From Candidatus Brocadiaceae bacterium (lineage in GTDB: Bacteria; Planctomycetota; Brocadiia; SM23-32): 64,000 nt of DNA. The stretch covers positions 48,519 to 112,518 of the forward strand of contig JAAYEJ010000067.1 of NCBI GenBank assembly GCA_012728835.1. The letters run 5' to 3'. The translations under genes were made by a program, and so were the position numbers. Shown here one piece after another: positions 8,241 through 17,495 of the stretch (the stretch's first letter is position 1; every line of letters begins with the position of its first letter). A model generated the notes under the pieces. It was not told the DNA's origin. It was given only the letters and a program-made list of their open reading frames with translations, and did not search any database.

Positions 8241-9461
8241 ATGGCTCAGGTGGACAAGTTTCTGAGCTTTCTTGTCAAGAATAGCGGTTCTGATCTGCAT
8301 CTGGTCACCGGGTCCCCGCCGATCGTCCGCATCGACGGCAAGCTTCAGAAGATGAAACTCCCGCCGCTCACCGGCGAACAGGTGAAGTCGCTGATCTACG
8401 AGATCATACCCGAGCGGAACCGGAAGGAATACGAGGCGATCAACGACACGGACTTCGCCTACGAGATTGCCGGTGTCGCCCGATTCCGCACAAACGTCTA
8501 CATGGACCTGAACGGGCCGTCGATGGCCCAGCGTCTGATCCCGTTCGACATCATGACGGTCGACGACCTCGGCATCTCCCCGGAGATCCGGGACCTCATG
8601 ATGCTCCCGAAGGGCATCGTGCTCTGCACCGGGCCGACCGGCTGCGGCAAGAGCACCACGCTGGCCGCGCTGCTGCACTATGCCAACGAACGCCGGCACG
8701 ACCACGTGATCACCATCGAAGACCCCGTGGAGTTCGTCCACAGCAACGTCAACTGCATCTTCAGCCATCGGCAGGTCGGCCTGCACACCGAGAGCTTCAA
8801 GCGGGCACTGCGCGCGGCCTTCCGCGAGGACCCCGACATCATCCTCGTCGGCGAGATGCGCGACCTGGAAACGACGGCCCTGGCCATCACGGCCGCCGAG
8901 ACGGGCCACCTCGTCCTGGCCACCGTCCACACGACCACGGCGTCGAGCACGGTCGACCGCGTCATCGACCAGTTCCCCCCGGACCGCCAGGCGCAGATCC
9001 GCGTCATGCTGTCCAGCACGCTCAAGGCCGTCATCACGCAGGCCCTCTGCCGGCGCAAGGTCAAGGGGCGGATCGCCGCGTTCGAGATCCTCGTCGTCCA
9101 CAGCGCCGTGCAGAACCTGATCCGTGAGAAGAAGACGTACCAGCTTCCCTCGACGATCCAGACGGGCCGCAAGTACGGCATGTGCACCATGAACGAGTCG
9201 CTCATGCAACTGGTCGAGGACGGCTTCATCGATCTGGAAGAGTCCTTCAGCAAGTCCGTCGACAAGCAGGACATGAACGACCGCGTGAACAACTACCTGC
9301 TCGCCCTCGTGCAGCAGGGGCAGATCGCGCCCGTCGAGGCCGTCAAGCAGTCCTACTTCCGCCCCAACATGATCGAACTGCTCCGGGCCCACGGACACGG
9401 GAAGAGCCTGCGAGACGTCGATCTGGCCCACCTGGACCTGGCGGACGAGCAGATCATCTGA
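8241..9461 (+). CDS. pilT: PilT-family twitching motility / secretion ATPase
   Basis: A 406-residue hexameric ATPase of the GspE/PilT superfamily that powers type IV pilus retraction or related machines. The PAS-like N-terminal domain has SGSDLHLVTGSPPIVRIDG, a PilT hallmark. Walker A GPTGCGKST is at residues 131-139. The Asp box ITIEDPVEF, Walker B DPDIILVGEMRD and His box LATVHTTTA follow. It is about 50 residues longer than typical PilT, with extra C-terminal sequence. The RBS CGGAGGTAG precedes ATG 8241. Downstream genes follow with short gaps or overlaps, so it heads an operon to 11578. No pilin gene is in view. Confidence 0.93.
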   Translation: MAQVDKFLSFLVKNSGSDLHLVTGSPPIVRIDGKLQKMKLPPLTGEQVKSLIYEIIPERNRKEYEAINDTDFAYEIAGVARFRTNVYMDLNGPSMAQRLIPFDIMTVDDLGISPEIRDLMMLPKGIVLCTGPTGCGKSTTLAALLHYANERRHDHVITIEDPVEFVHSNVNCIFSHRQVGLHTESFKRALRAAFREDPDIILVGEMRDLETTALAITAAETGHLVLATVHTTTASSTVDRVIDQFPPDRQAQIRVMLSSTLKAVITQALCRRKVKGRIAAFEILVVHSAVQNLIREKKTYQLPSTIQTGRKYGMCTMNESLMQLVEDGFIDLEESFSKSVDKQDMNDRVNNYLLALVQQGQIAPVEAVKQSYFRPNMIELLRAHGHGKSLRDVDLAHLDLADEQII

Positions 9462-9506
9462 CGGGACGGGGCCGGACCGTTGGACCCCGAGGGGAGGTGA
9501 CGGCCC

Positions 9507-10100
9507 GTGCGCTTCTCGGTGGCCCTTCTGGCGGCGTTCGCGGGGCTGGCGCTGGCCGGTTGCCATCGCGGCCAGATTCGCCTGCCGACAGCGGCCGGGG
9601 CCGAAGGCCACACCTGGCGCAATCCGGTGGACCTGGAGATCTACCGCGCCCCCGCCCGTGCGCTCCTATACACCGTCGAGCCCCCCGTCGGCTACGCCGA
9701 AGCCCGTCACCGGCCGGGCCGTAGCCTTGCGATCGCCCTGCGCCTGAACTGGAACGCCGCCGTTCGCCCGCTGTCCGATGCCTTCGAGCGCCTGGCCATG
9801 GAGCACAACGCCGCCGAAATCGCTCTGAGCGACTTCACCGACCGGGAGAGGAACCTGGGCTTCGTCCTGGACGCCCTGAGGCCCCTCAGGGCACGGTTCG
9901 ACGGGCTGCTGGCCGAGTACGACGACCTCATGTCCGCCACCGAGCCCGACTCCCCCGATCAATACTCGGCTACGAACGCGATTCGAGCCCGGGCACGGCA
10001 GATCAACCTGGAGGCTGCCGAGTGCGTCGCGGCCGTCTGCTGCCCCGAATCGCCTCAACACGACCCCGACGCGGTTCACCCTCAGCCGGTGCGGCCATGA
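9507..10100 (+). CDS. Predicted lipoprotein of unknown function
   Basis: A 197-residue exported protein with a type II signal peptide: MRFSVALLAAFAGLALAGC, lipidated Cys at residue 19. The mature part is mixed helical and has no domain I recognise. The start is GTG 9507, supported by GGGGAGGTGA seven bases upstream. It lies 45 bp after pilT, and its stop overlaps the next start as ATGA. It may be an envelope accessory of the pilus system, but only position suggests this. Confidence 0.75.
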   Translation: MRFSVALLAAFAGLALAGCHRGQIRLPTAAGAEGHTWRNPVDLEIYRAPARALLYTVEPPVGYAEARHRPGRSLAIALRLNWNAAVRPLSDAFERLAMEHNAAEIALSDFTDRERNLGFVLDALRPLRARFDGLLAEYDDLMSATEPDSPDQYSATNAIRARARQINLEAAECVAAVCCPESPQHDPDAVHPQPVRP

Positions 10101-10792
10101 TCGAGCGCCCCCGCATGACCCGCGAACAGGTGCGGGCGGTCGACCGGATCGCCATGGAACGCTACGCGATGCCGGGCGTCATCCTGATGGAGAACGCCGG
10201 GCGCGCCTGCGTCTTGGCCGCTGTCCGGCTGATGGGCGGCGAGGCCGCCGGACGCCGCGTGGGCATCCTCTGCGGACGCGGGAACAACGGAGGCGACGGA
10301 CTGGTCGTGGCCCGCCACCTGAGCAACGCCGGAGCGCGGGCCGACGTCGTGCTGCTCACAACGGTCGATGAGGCCCTCGAAGCCGGAGGCGATGCCGCCG
10401 TGAACCTCCGGATCGTGCGTCATATGGCCCTGCCGCTCCGACAGGCTCCGACCGCTGCAGAGGCGGCCGAGGCCGTCGGCGGCCTGCTGGACGCCGACCT
10501 GATCGTGGACGCCATGCTGGGCACGGGAGCCCGCGGCGAGGTGCGCGAACCGGTGCGTTCGGCGATCGAAGCCCTCCAGGGATATGAGGGCCCCGTCCTG
10601 GCGGTCGACGTGCCGTCGGGGCTCGACTGCGACACGGGCCGCCCGATGGGCGCCTGCGTGCGTGCCCGGTGCACCGTCACGTTCGTCGCCCGCAAGGTCG
10701 GTTTCGACGAACCCGGGGCCGGGGCCTGGACGGGCGCCGTCGAGGTGGCCGACATCGGCGTCCCGCGCGCCGTCCTGGACGAAGTGGCGTAA
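10097..10792 (+). CDS. nnrE: NAD(P)H-hydrate epimerase (YjeF N-terminal domain)
   Basis: It interconverts R and S forms of hydrated NAD(P)H so that the dehydratase can repair them. The 231-residue protein is the stand-alone YjeF_N domain. It has MTREQVRAVDRIAMERYAMPG at the start, GRGNNGGDGLVVARHL near residues 60-75, VDAMLGTG, and VDVPSGLDCDTG. The fused ADP-dependent dehydratase domain found in E. coli YjeF is absent and is not elsewhere in this window. ATG 10097 overlaps the upstream stop by four bases (ATGA), implying translational coupling. Confidence 0.92.
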   Translation: MIERPRMTREQVRAVDRIAMERYAMPGVILMENAGRACVLAAVRLMGGEAAGRRVGILCGRGNNGGDGLVVARHLSNAGARADVVLLTTVDEALEAGGDAAVNLRIVRHMALPLRQAPTAAEAAEAVGGLLDADLIVDAMLGTGARGEVREPVRSAIEALQGYEGPVLAVDVPSGLDCDTGRPMGACVRARCTVTFVARKVGFDEPGAGAWTGAVEVADIGVPRAVLDEVA

Positions 10793-10811
10793 CGCTGGAG
10801 AGAGGGGGACG

Positions 10812-11294
10812 ATGGAGATCTACCTGAGCGCGCCCCTGTTCACGCAGGAACAGAGGCGCTGGAATCGCCTGGTCGCGCGGGGGCTGGAGAAGCGCATCGC
10901 CGGCGCCCGCGTGGTGCTGCCCCAGGACTACCGCGTCCATTCGTCGTTCAACAAGCGCACCGACTTCCCGCACCTGTTCAGGTCCTGCGTCGAGGGCGCG
11001 CGCGAGGCCGACCTGATGGTGGCCGTTCTGGACGGCCCGGACGTGGACAGCGGGACCGCCTTCGAAATGGGCATCGCCTACGAGCGCGACATCCCCATCG
11101 TCGGCATCCGCACGGACTACCGCGAGAGCCAGCAGAAGGGCGTGAACCTGATGATCTCCGGCGCCTGCACCGTGCTGCTGCGCGAGATGGCGTTCGGCGA
11201 AGACGTCGAACAGCTCCTCAAGGACCTTGCCGACAAGGTCGTGCACGCCCTGAAGCGCACGGGCCGCCGTGCGCCTCCCGGGGAAGAGACATGA
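10812..11294 (+). CDS. Nucleoside 2-deoxyribosyltransferase-like protein
   Basis: A 160-residue small alpha/beta enzyme of the PF05014 type. It begins with IYLSAPLFT. It carries the family signature LDGPDVDSGTAFEMGIAYERD, in which the Asp and Glu bind and attack the deoxyribose, followed by IPIVGIRTDYR. Family members move deoxyribose between bases or hydrolyse deoxynucleotides, a salvage or nucleotide-sanitation role. RBS GAGAGGGGG precedes ATG 10812. Placement beside nnrE suggests a metabolite-repair theme, which is inference. Confidence 0.85.
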   Translation: MEIYLSAPLFTQEQRRWNRLVARGLEKRIAGARVVLPQDYRVHSSFNKRTDFPHLFRSCVEGAREADLMVAVLDGPDVDSGTAFEMGIAYERDIPIVGIRTDYRESQQKGVNLMISGACTVLLREMAFGEDVEQLLKDLADKVVHALKRTGRRAPPGEET

Positions 11295-11578
11295 CGGTGC
11301 GGCCGACCGCCGGCAAGCTCATCGCCCTGGGCGTCGCGGCGGTCCACCTCGTGCTTCTCGTCAGCGGAGGGGCTGTCCGGTGGTCGCAGCTTCTCCAGTA
11401 CCTCGTCTTCCTGCTGCTGGCGCTGGTGCTCGTCTGGTTCCCCGGGCAGATCGGGGAATTCACCGGCTACGTCGGGCGCGGGGGCGGCATCGACGTAGAG
11501 ACCCCTGCCATCTTGGTGTCGCTCGCCGGCTGGTTCTTCCTCGTGGGTCTTCCCGCCGTGCTGTGGCTGCTGAGCTGA
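11291..11578 (+). CDS. Small three-pass membrane protein, unknown
   Basis: A 95-residue hydrophobic protein. Predicted membrane segments lie at about residues 9-26, 32-50 and 72-94, with a Gly-rich polar loop around 55-68. No family is recognised. ATG 11291 overlaps the upstream stop as ATGA, so it is the last gene of the pilT operon and translationally coupled to it. Confidence 0.7.
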   Translation: MTVRPTAGKLIALGVAAVHLVLLVSGGAVRWSQLLQYLVFLLLALVLVWFPGQIGEFTGYVGRGGGIDVETPAILVSLAGWFFLVGLPAVLWLLS

Positions 11579-11605
11579 GCGCGCACGAGCGCGCTTCGGC
11601 CGGCG

Positions 11606-11634
11606 TTGACGGTCGGGGAGGGCAGGGTTAGAAT
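11606..11634 (+). promoter_or_regulatory. Promoter of the SDR-flavoprotein operon
   Basis: TTGACG - exactly 17 bp - TAGAAT, ending 60 bp before ATG 11695. One of the clearest sigma-70-type promoters in the window. Confidence 0.72.
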
Positions 11635-11694
11635 GCGCCGGTGCCGCCCTGCGTCGGGCGAGCTTGTCTTGTCCCTCCGTTCCGGAGTGTTCCC

Positions 11695-12492
11695 ATGGCA
11701 GCATCCGACCTCCCCGTGGCGCTCGTCACCGGCGCAGGCCAGGGCATCGGCCGGGGCATCGCCCTCCGACTGGCCGCCGACGGGTTTTGTGTCGTCGTGA
11801 ACGACGTGGTGGCCGACCCCTCGAAGACCGATGCCGGCGCCTACGAGGTCAAGGCGAAGATCGAGGCCGCCGGCGGCCGGGCGGAGGTCTGCCGGGCGGA
11901 TATCGCGTCCGCCTCCGACCGCCGCACCATGCTCGACTTCCTCGCCGACCGTTTCGGGCGGCTGGACGTGCTCGTCAACAACGCCGGCGTGGCGCCCCGG
12001 CAGCGCATGGACATCCTGGAAGCGACCGAAGAGAGCTACGACCGCGTGATGGCCATCAACCTGAAGGGCCCGCACTTCCTCACGCAGGCCGTCGCGCGAC
12101 GCATGGTCGAATGGAAGAACGCCGGCGTCGTCGAGCAGCCGCGGATCGCCTTCATCACGTCCGTCAGCGCCTACGCGTCCTCGCCCAACCGCGCCGAGTA
12201 CTGCGTGAGCAAGGCCGGCCTGAGCATGGTCGCCAAGCTCTACGCCGACCGGCTGGCCGAGTTCGGCATCCCGGTCATCGAGATCCGCCCGGGCATCATC
12301 GAGACGCCGATGACGTCCGTCGTGAAGGAGAGGTACGACGCCATGATCGCCGGCGGGCTCCTGCCGACGGCCCGCTGGGGGCGTCCCGACGACGTGGCGC
12401 GCGTTGTGGGCGCCTTCGCGCGCGGCGACCTGGACTACTCCACCGGCCAGGTCATCGAGGTGGGCGGCGGCTTCGGTCTCCGGAGGCTGTAG
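11695..12492 (+). CDS. Short-chain dehydrogenase/reductase (FabG-like)
   Basis: A 265-residue NAD(P)-dependent oxidoreductase of the classical SDR type. It shows the dinucleotide motif TGAGQGIG (residues 12-19), VLVNNAGVA, the catalytic Ser in FITSVSAYASS, and the YCVSK Tyr-Lys pair. The C-terminal GGGFGL is typical of 3-oxoacyl-ACP reductase relatives. Its partner genes are redox enzymes rather than fatty-acid genes, so a small-molecule carbonyl substrate is more likely than acyl-ACP. ATG 11695 was chosen from the promoter position and GGAG upstream. Confidence 0.88.
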   Translation: MAASDLPVALVTGAGQGIGRGIALRLAADGFCVVVNDVVADPSKTDAGAYEVKAKIEAAGGRAEVCRADIASASDRRTMLDFLADRFGRLDVLVNNAGVAPRQRMDILEATEESYDRVMAINLKGPHFLTQAVARRMVEWKNAGVVEQPRIAFITSVSAYASSPNRAEYCVSKAGLSMVAKLYADRLAEFGIPVIEIRPGIIETPMTSVVKERYDAMIAGGLLPTARWGRPDDVARVVGAFARGDLDYSTGQVIEVGGGFGLRRL

Positions 12493-12496
12493 CCAC

Positions 12497-14554
12497 ATGA
12501 TCCGACAGGAGACCATCGACTTCGACGGCCTGAGCGTGCCCGTCCGTTCCCTGAACACCGCCGTCATCGGCAGCGGCGCGGCGGGGCTGGCGTGCGCGGC
12601 GCGGCTGTTCCGCCTGATGGAGGAGACGGGTGTGCACCGCCCGCAGGACCAGGTGGCGGTGGTCACGCACGGCATGGGAACGGGCACCTCGCACAACGCC
12701 GGGTCCGACAAGCAGACCTACTACAAGCTCGGCACGGACGCCGCATCCCCGGACACGCCGGCCGAGTTCGCCGCCACGCTGACGGCGGGGGGCTGCGCCC
12801 ATGCCGATCTGGCGCTCGTGGAGGGCCTCAACGCGTTGCGCGCCTTCCATCACCTGGTGGACGCGGGCGTGCCGTTCCCGCACAACGCGCGCGGCGGCTT
12901 CGTCGGCTACAAGACGGACCACGACCCCAGCCAGCGCGCCACGTCGGCCGGGCCGTGGACATCGCGGTTCATGGTGCGGAAGCTCGCCGCCGAACTGAAA
13001 CGCTACGGCGTGCCCGTCCTCGAAGGGCTGCACGTGCTGGCCGTCCTGACCGAGGAGTGCGGCGGCCGCCGCGCGGCTTGCGGCCTGCTCTGCATCGACC
13101 TGACGGCGCAGGACGGGGCCGGCACCGGCCTGACGCTCTTCCGCTGCCGCAACGTCGTCGCCGCCGGCGGAGGGCCGGGGGAACTCTACGCCATCTCCGT
13201 CTACCCCAGGGGCCAGATGGGGCCCTACGCGGCCCTGTTCGAGGCCGGGGCCGCCGCCGAGAACCTCACGGAGTCGCAGTTCGGCCTGGCCTCGCTGGAT
13301 CCCCGCTGGAACCTGTCGGGCACCTACCAGCAGGTCATCCCCCGCTACTACAGCACCGACGCCGACGGCGGGAACGTCCGGGAGTTCCTGAACCCCTGGT
13401 TCGACTCGATGGCGCAACTGGCGACCGCCGTCTTTCTGAAGGGCTACCAGTGGCCGTTCGACCCGGACAAGATCGCCGGGCACGGCTCCTCGCTCATCGA
13501 CGTGCTCGTGCAGCACGAGACGGTGAACCGCGGGCGGCGGGTGTTCATGGACTTCCGCAGCAATCCGGCGGCCACCGACGGGCTGGAGGCGTTCGACCTG
13601 GGCCGCCTGGCGCCTGAGGCGCGGACGTATCTGGAGAGGTCCGGCGCCCTCCAGGCCACGCCCATCGAGCGGCTCGCCCACATGAACCAGCCCAGCATCG
13701 ACCTGTATGCCGAGATGGGCGTCGATCTGCGGCGGGAGCCGCTCGAGGTGGGCGTCTGCCACCAGCACTGCAACGGCGGCTTTGCGGTGGACACGTGGTG
13801 GGAGTCCGGCGTGCCGCACCTGTTCGTCGTCGGCGAACTGGCCGGAACGCACGGCGTCAAGCGACCGGGCGGATCGGCGCTCAACGCCGGGCAGGTGGGC
13901 GCGCTGCGCGCCGCGCAGAGGATCGCGCACGTGTACCACGACGCGGCGCCGGACGCCGACGCCTTCCGCAAGGCGGCCGGGAAGGCCGTGCGACGCTTCG
14001 CCGAGGAGATCGCCCGGACCCGCGCCGGCGGCGGCCTCGACTGCGCGGAGGTGAAGCGCCAGGTGCAGCGCCGCATGACGGAGCACGCCGGCATGGTGCG
14101 CTCGCTGCGCGGCGTGCGCCACGCCCTGGCCGAGGCGCAGGCCCGGTGGCGGGCGATCCGCCGGGAGGGACTCCGCAGCGCCGGGGGCGGCCCGGTCGAG
14201 GCCCTGCAGGTGCGCGAACTGGCCCTGGCGCAGATCGGCTTCCTGGCGGCCGTCGAGGGCCTGCTGGCGCGCGGCGGCGGCTCGCGCGGTTCGCACCTGG
14301 TCGCCGATCCGGCCGGCCGGCAGCCGCATCCGAAGCTGGGCGATGAGTGGCGGTTCGTGCCGGAGAATCCGTCCCTCCGCAGCGAGGCGCTCGAAGTGGC
14401 GTATGATGCCGAGAGCGACGAGTTCCGCACGCGGGCGGTTTCGCTCCGGGAGGCGCCGGCCGAGGAGTTCTGGTTCGAGAACACGTGGGCGGAGTTCCGT
14501 CGCGGCGACGTCTTCGCGCGGGACGAAGGCGACCGCCCCCGCCCCTACCGGTGA
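12497..14554 (+). CDS. FAD-dependent dehydrogenase of the fumarate reductase/succinate dehydrogenase flavoprotein type
   Basis: A 685-residue flavoprotein. The Rossmann motif [13 protein letters not shown] is at residues 24-36. A His/Thr-rich FAD loop [20 protein letters not shown] follows, and the C-terminal FAD segment is [28 protein letters not shown]. The helical C-terminal domain resembles that of SdhA/FrdA-like proteins. The histidine that binds covalent FAD is not evident. It starts five bases after the SDR stop and precedes an old-yellow-enzyme gene, giving a three-gene redox operon. The substrate is not known; reduction or oxidation of an enoate-type compound would fit. Confidence 0.82.
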   Translation: MIRQETIDFDGLSVPVRSLNTAVIGSGAAGLACAARLFRLMEETGVHRPQDQVAVVTHGMGTGTSHNAGSDKQTYYKLGTDAASPDTPAEFAATLTAGGCAHADLALVEGLNALRAFHHLVDAGVPFPHNARGGFVGYKTDHDPSQRATSAGPWTSRFMVRKLAAELKRYGVPVLEGLHVLAVLTEECGGRRAACGLLCIDLTAQDGAGTGLTLFRCRNVVAAGGGPGELYAISVYPRGQMGPYAALFEAGAAAENLTESQFGLASLDPRWNLSGTYQQVIPRYYSTDADGGNVREFLNPWFDSMAQLATAVFLKGYQWPFDPDKIAGHGSSLIDVLVQHETVNRGRRVFMDFRSNPAATDGLEAFDLGRLAPEARTYLERSGALQATPIERLAHMNQPSIDLYAEMGVDLRREPLEVGVCHQHCNGGFAVDTWWESGVPHLFVVGELAGTHGVKRPGGSALNAGQVGALRAAQRIAHVYHDAAPDADAFRKAAGKAVRRFAEEIARTRAGGGLDCAEVKRQVQRRMTEHAGMVRSLRGVRHALAEAQARWRAIRREGLRSAGGGPVEALQVRELALAQIGFLAAVEGLLARGGGSRGSHLVADPAGRQPHPKLGDEWRFVPENPSLRSEALEVAYDAESDEFRTRAVSLREAPAEEFWFENTWAEFRRGDVFARDEGDRPRPYR

Positions 14555-14562
14555 GCGCAGCC

Positions 14563-16008
14563 ATGGCCGACGGGCGCGAGGCCCCCAAGATCCGACGCGT
14601 GGCGTCCCTGACGACGCCGGACGAGTTCCGCCGGCACGTGGCGGGCCTGGGCATCGAACTCCCCCTGGACGACGCGGCGGAGTCCGGCGACGGCGCCCCG
14701 CTGGCACAGCCCTGGCGCCTGCCGAACGGACGCATCATCGGCAACCGCTGGTGCATCCACCCGATGGAGGGGTGGGACTGCGCGGCCGACGGCCGTCCGA
14801 CGGAACTCGTGCACCGTCGCTGGCGGCACTTCGGCCGCAGCGGCGCCAAGCTTATCTGGGGCGGCGAGGCGGCGGCCGTGCGCCATGACGGCCGGGCGAA
14901 TCCCCGCCAGCTTGTGATCAACGACGACACGGTCGGCGACGTCGCCGCGCTGCGCACGGCCCTCGTGGACGAACACCGCGCGGCGTACGGCCGCACCGAC
15001 GACCTGCTGGTCGGCCTGCAGTTGACGCACTCGGGCCGCTTCTGCAAGCCCAACGCCGACGACCGTCCCGAGCCGCGCATCGCCTGCCATCACCCCGTTC
15101 TGGACCGCCGGCTGGGCATCCCGCCCGATGCGCCGGTCCTCTCGGATACCGAGATCGAGGACATCGCTGCGTGCATGGTGCATGCGGCGGGGCTGGCCCA
15201 CAGGGCCGGCTTCGACTTCGTGGACGTCAAGCACTGCCACGGCTACCTGGGCCACGAACTGCTGAGCGCCCGCACCCGGCCCGGCCCCTTCGGCGGCAGC
15301 TTCGAGAACCGCACGCGCTTCCTGCGCCTGGTCGTCGAGGGCATCCGGCGCTCCGTGCCCGACCTGCTGATCGGCGTTCGGTTCAGCGCCTTCGACACCG
15401 TGCCTTTCCACGCCGGCCCGGACGGCACCGGCGTGCCCGATGAGCACCCCCTGCCGTACCCGCATGCGTTCGGCGCCCGCCCCGAGGATCCCCTGCAGCT
15501 CCAGCTCGACGACGCCCGGCAGCTCCTGGGCCTGCTTCGGGACCTGGGCATCCACCTCGTAAACATCACGGCGGGAAGCCCTTACTACAACCCCCACGTG
15601 CAGCGCCCCGCACTCTTTCCCCCGAGCGACGGCTACAGGCCGCCGGAGGACCCGCTCGTGGGCGTCGCGCGTCAGGTCCAGGCCACCGCCCGCCTGAAGG
15701 CCGACTTCGCCGACCTGCTCATGGTCGGTTCGGCCTACACCTACCTGCAGGAGTGGCTGCCGCACGTCGCCCAGCACGTCGTGCGCACGGGCGGGGTGGA
15801 CTTCGTCGGCATCGGGCGGATGGTGCTGTCCTACCCCGAACTGCCGGCCGACGTGCTGGCCGGGCGGCCGCTGGACCGCCGCCGCATCTGCCGCACGTTC
15901 AGCGCCTGCACGACCGGTCCCCGCATGGGCATAGTCAGCGGATGCTACCCCCTGGACCCGTTCTACGGCCGCCGGCCCGAGGCGGAGGCGCTCAAGCGCC
16001 GCCGGTAG
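14563..16008 (+). CDS. Old-yellow-enzyme-type NADH:flavin oxidoreductase
   Basis: A 481-residue FMN-dependent TIM-barrel enzyme. [16 protein letters not shown] matches the FMN-binding start of the family. [10 protein letters not shown] carries the conserved Gln/His substrate region. [19 protein letters not shown] is the family signature with the active-site His pair, and [14 protein letters not shown] binds the FMN phosphate. The protein stops after the Cys-containing [20 protein letters not shown] and lacks the FAD/NADH-binding half of 2,4-dienoyl-CoA reductase. ATG 14563 is preferred; GTG 14551 overlaps the upstream stop (GTGA). It is the third gene of the operon. Confidence 0.86.
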   Translation: MADGREAPKIRRVASLTTPDEFRRHVAGLGIELPLDDAAESGDGAPLAQPWRLPNGRIIGNRWCIHPMEGWDCAADGRPTELVHRRWRHFGRSGAKLIWGGEAAAVRHDGRANPRQLVINDDTVGDVAALRTALVDEHRAAYGRTDDLLVGLQLTHSGRFCKPNADDRPEPRIACHHPVLDRRLGIPPDAPVLSDTEIEDIAACMVHAAGLAHRAGFDFVDVKHCHGYLGHELLSARTRPGPFGGSFENRTRFLRLVVEGIRRSVPDLLIGVRFSAFDTVPFHAGPDGTGVPDEHPLPYPHAFGARPEDPLQLQLDDARQLLGLLRDLGIHLVNITAGSPYYNPHVQRPALFPPSDGYRPPEDPLVGVARQVQATARLKADFADLLMVGSAYTYLQEWLPHVAQHVVRTGGVDFVGIGRMVLSYPELPADVLAGRPLDRRRICRTFSACTTGPRMGIVSGCYPLDPFYGRRPEAEALKRRR

Positions 16009-16011
16009 GCG

Positions 16012-16037
16012 CGCCTGCGAGGCGCGCCTCGCAGGCG
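16012..16037. terminator. 26-bp perfect palindrome, likely hairpin terminator
   Basis: Two 13-base arms, CGCCTGCGAGGCG and its exact complement CGCCTCGCAGGCG, with no spacer, just after the oxidoreductase stop codon. No T-run follows, so it is either a non-canonical terminator or a protein-binding site. It directly abuts the -35 box of the next promoter. Confidence 0.55.
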
Positions 16038-16066
16038 TTGCAGTGCCGACGGGCCGGCCATAGAAT
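16038..16066 (+). promoter_or_regulatory. Promoter of the M48 protease gene
   Basis: TTGCAG - 17 bp - TAGAAT, with the start codon 64 bp downstream. Confidence 0.68.
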
Positions 16067-16129
16067 GGACGGAAGAGACACCGAGCGGCGCGGGAGGGTC
16101 GTCGCAGCGCCGGACAGCGGAAACCGTCG

Positions 16130-17479
16130 ATGCTGCTGCCATTCGTAATGTGCGTTCTCATACTGTACGTGCCCCTGCCGGCCGCGCATACCCCGGCTCC
16201 GTGGCCGCTGATGCTGGCCGGAGTGGCCGTGCTGGCCGTGCTGAATGCCGCCGCCGGCTGGCTCGGCAGTGGGCTGGCCCTCCGGCTGGGCAGTGTGCGC
16301 ACCACGCAGGCCGCAATCGAGGCCGACCGCATATTCGCCCTGCTCAAGGGCGGCGTCGTGGGCTTCGTGCTGGCCGACGTCTTCCTGTTCCGCTGGCCGG
16401 TCGTTGTGGAGCGGCTCGTCGGCGTCGGCCCCTGGGCGGCCCTGGCCTACGACCTGGTGCTGGTGGCGCCCGCGCTGGTCATGATCCTCACAGCCATGGC
16501 CTGGCAGCACCGCTACGAGCACCGCCAGGGGCGCGTCACGCTGCCGCTTGGCCGCTACGTCTGGCTGCGCGCCCGGGTGGAACTGGGCATCCTGCTGGCG
16601 CCGTGGCTGATCCTGGTGCTGGCCGGCGGCGTCGCGATGGTCCTGTTCGGCAACCGCCCCTGGGCGGACCTTGCCAACGGCCTGACGACGGGGGCGGTCC
16701 TGGTGCTGCTGGTCGTCCTGAGCCCGCTTCTTCTGCAGGCGATCTGGGACACGTCGTCCCTTCCCGCCGGCCCCCTGCGCGAGCGTCTGGAGGCCTTCTG
16801 CCGCGCGCAGCGGTTCCGTTGCCGCGACATCCTGGTCTGGCACACGCACCGCCACATGGCCAACGCCGGCGTCGTCGGCCCCACGCCCCTGATCCGTTAC
16901 GTGATGCTGACCGACGCGCTGCTGCATCACAGTCCGGATGCGGAGGTGGAGGCCGTCTTCGCCCACGAGGTCGCGCACGTGCGCTGCCGCCACCTGCCCT
17001 TCTACGTCGCGTTCGGCCTGGCCTTCATCGTCTTTCTGGCCAACCTGCTGGACGCACTGGCCGCGCTGGGGTGGGTCGCCCCGATCGAGGGATCGCTGGG
17101 GGCGGTTATGGCGACCGAACACGGGGTGGCCATGCTGGCCTTCGGCGCGTTCTACTGGGTCGTCGTGTTCGGGTATGTCTCGCGGCGGATGGAGCTGCAG
17201 GCGGACGTCTACGCCGTCTCCGCCGTCGAAGCGCCCTCCGCGTTCCTGAGTGCGCTGGCGCGGCTGCGCGCGCTGAGTCGTTCGCCCGGGGGGACTTCGC
17301 TCTGGCGCCATTTCAGCCTGGACCAGCGGATCGCCCTGCTGGAGCGGCTGCGGGACGATCCGGCCGCGACGGCGGCCTTTCAGCGGTCCGTGGCCCGGCT
17401 CAAGCGCGTGTTTCTGCTGCTGGCCGCCGCCGCCACGCTGCGGCTTCTGGTATTCCGGCCCGAGTTGATCGGACTCTGA
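16130..17479 (+). CDS. Membrane M48-family zinc metallopeptidase
   Basis: A 449-residue integral membrane protease. There are about seven hydrophobic segments. The zinc motif H279-E280-V-A-H283 lies in VFAHEVAHVRCRH. A third ligand, E355, is in RRMELQADVYAV. This is the arrangement of HtpX/Ste24-type M48 proteases, which degrade misfolded membrane proteins or process lipidated peptides. The N-terminal extension with extra transmembrane helices is closer to Ste24/CAAX-type architecture than to HtpX. It is probably cotranscribed with the radical SAM gene 16 bp downstream. Confidence 0.86.
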   Translation: MLLPFVMCVLILYVPLPAAHTPAPWPLMLAGVAVLAVLNAAAGWLGSGLALRLGSVRTTQAAIEADRIFALLKGGVVGFVLADVFLFRWPVVVERLVGVGPWAALAYDLVLVAPALVMILTAMAWQHRYEHRQGRVTLPLGRYVWLRARVELGILLAPWLILVLAGGVAMVLFGNRPWADLANGLTTGAVLVLLVVLSPLLLQAIWDTSSLPAGPLRERLEAFCRAQRFRCRDILVWHTHRHMANAGVVGPTPLIRYVMLTDALLHHSPDAEVEAVFAHEVAHVRCRHLPFYVAFGLAFIVFLANLLDALAALGWVAPIEGSLGAVMATEHGVAMLAFGAFYWVVVFGYVSRRMELQADVYAVSAVEAPSAFLSALARLRALSRSPGGTSLWRHFSLDQRIALLERLRDDPAATAAFQRSVARLKRVFLLLAAAATLRLLVFRPELIGL

Positions 17480-17495
17480 CCGAAGGGGCGAGACG

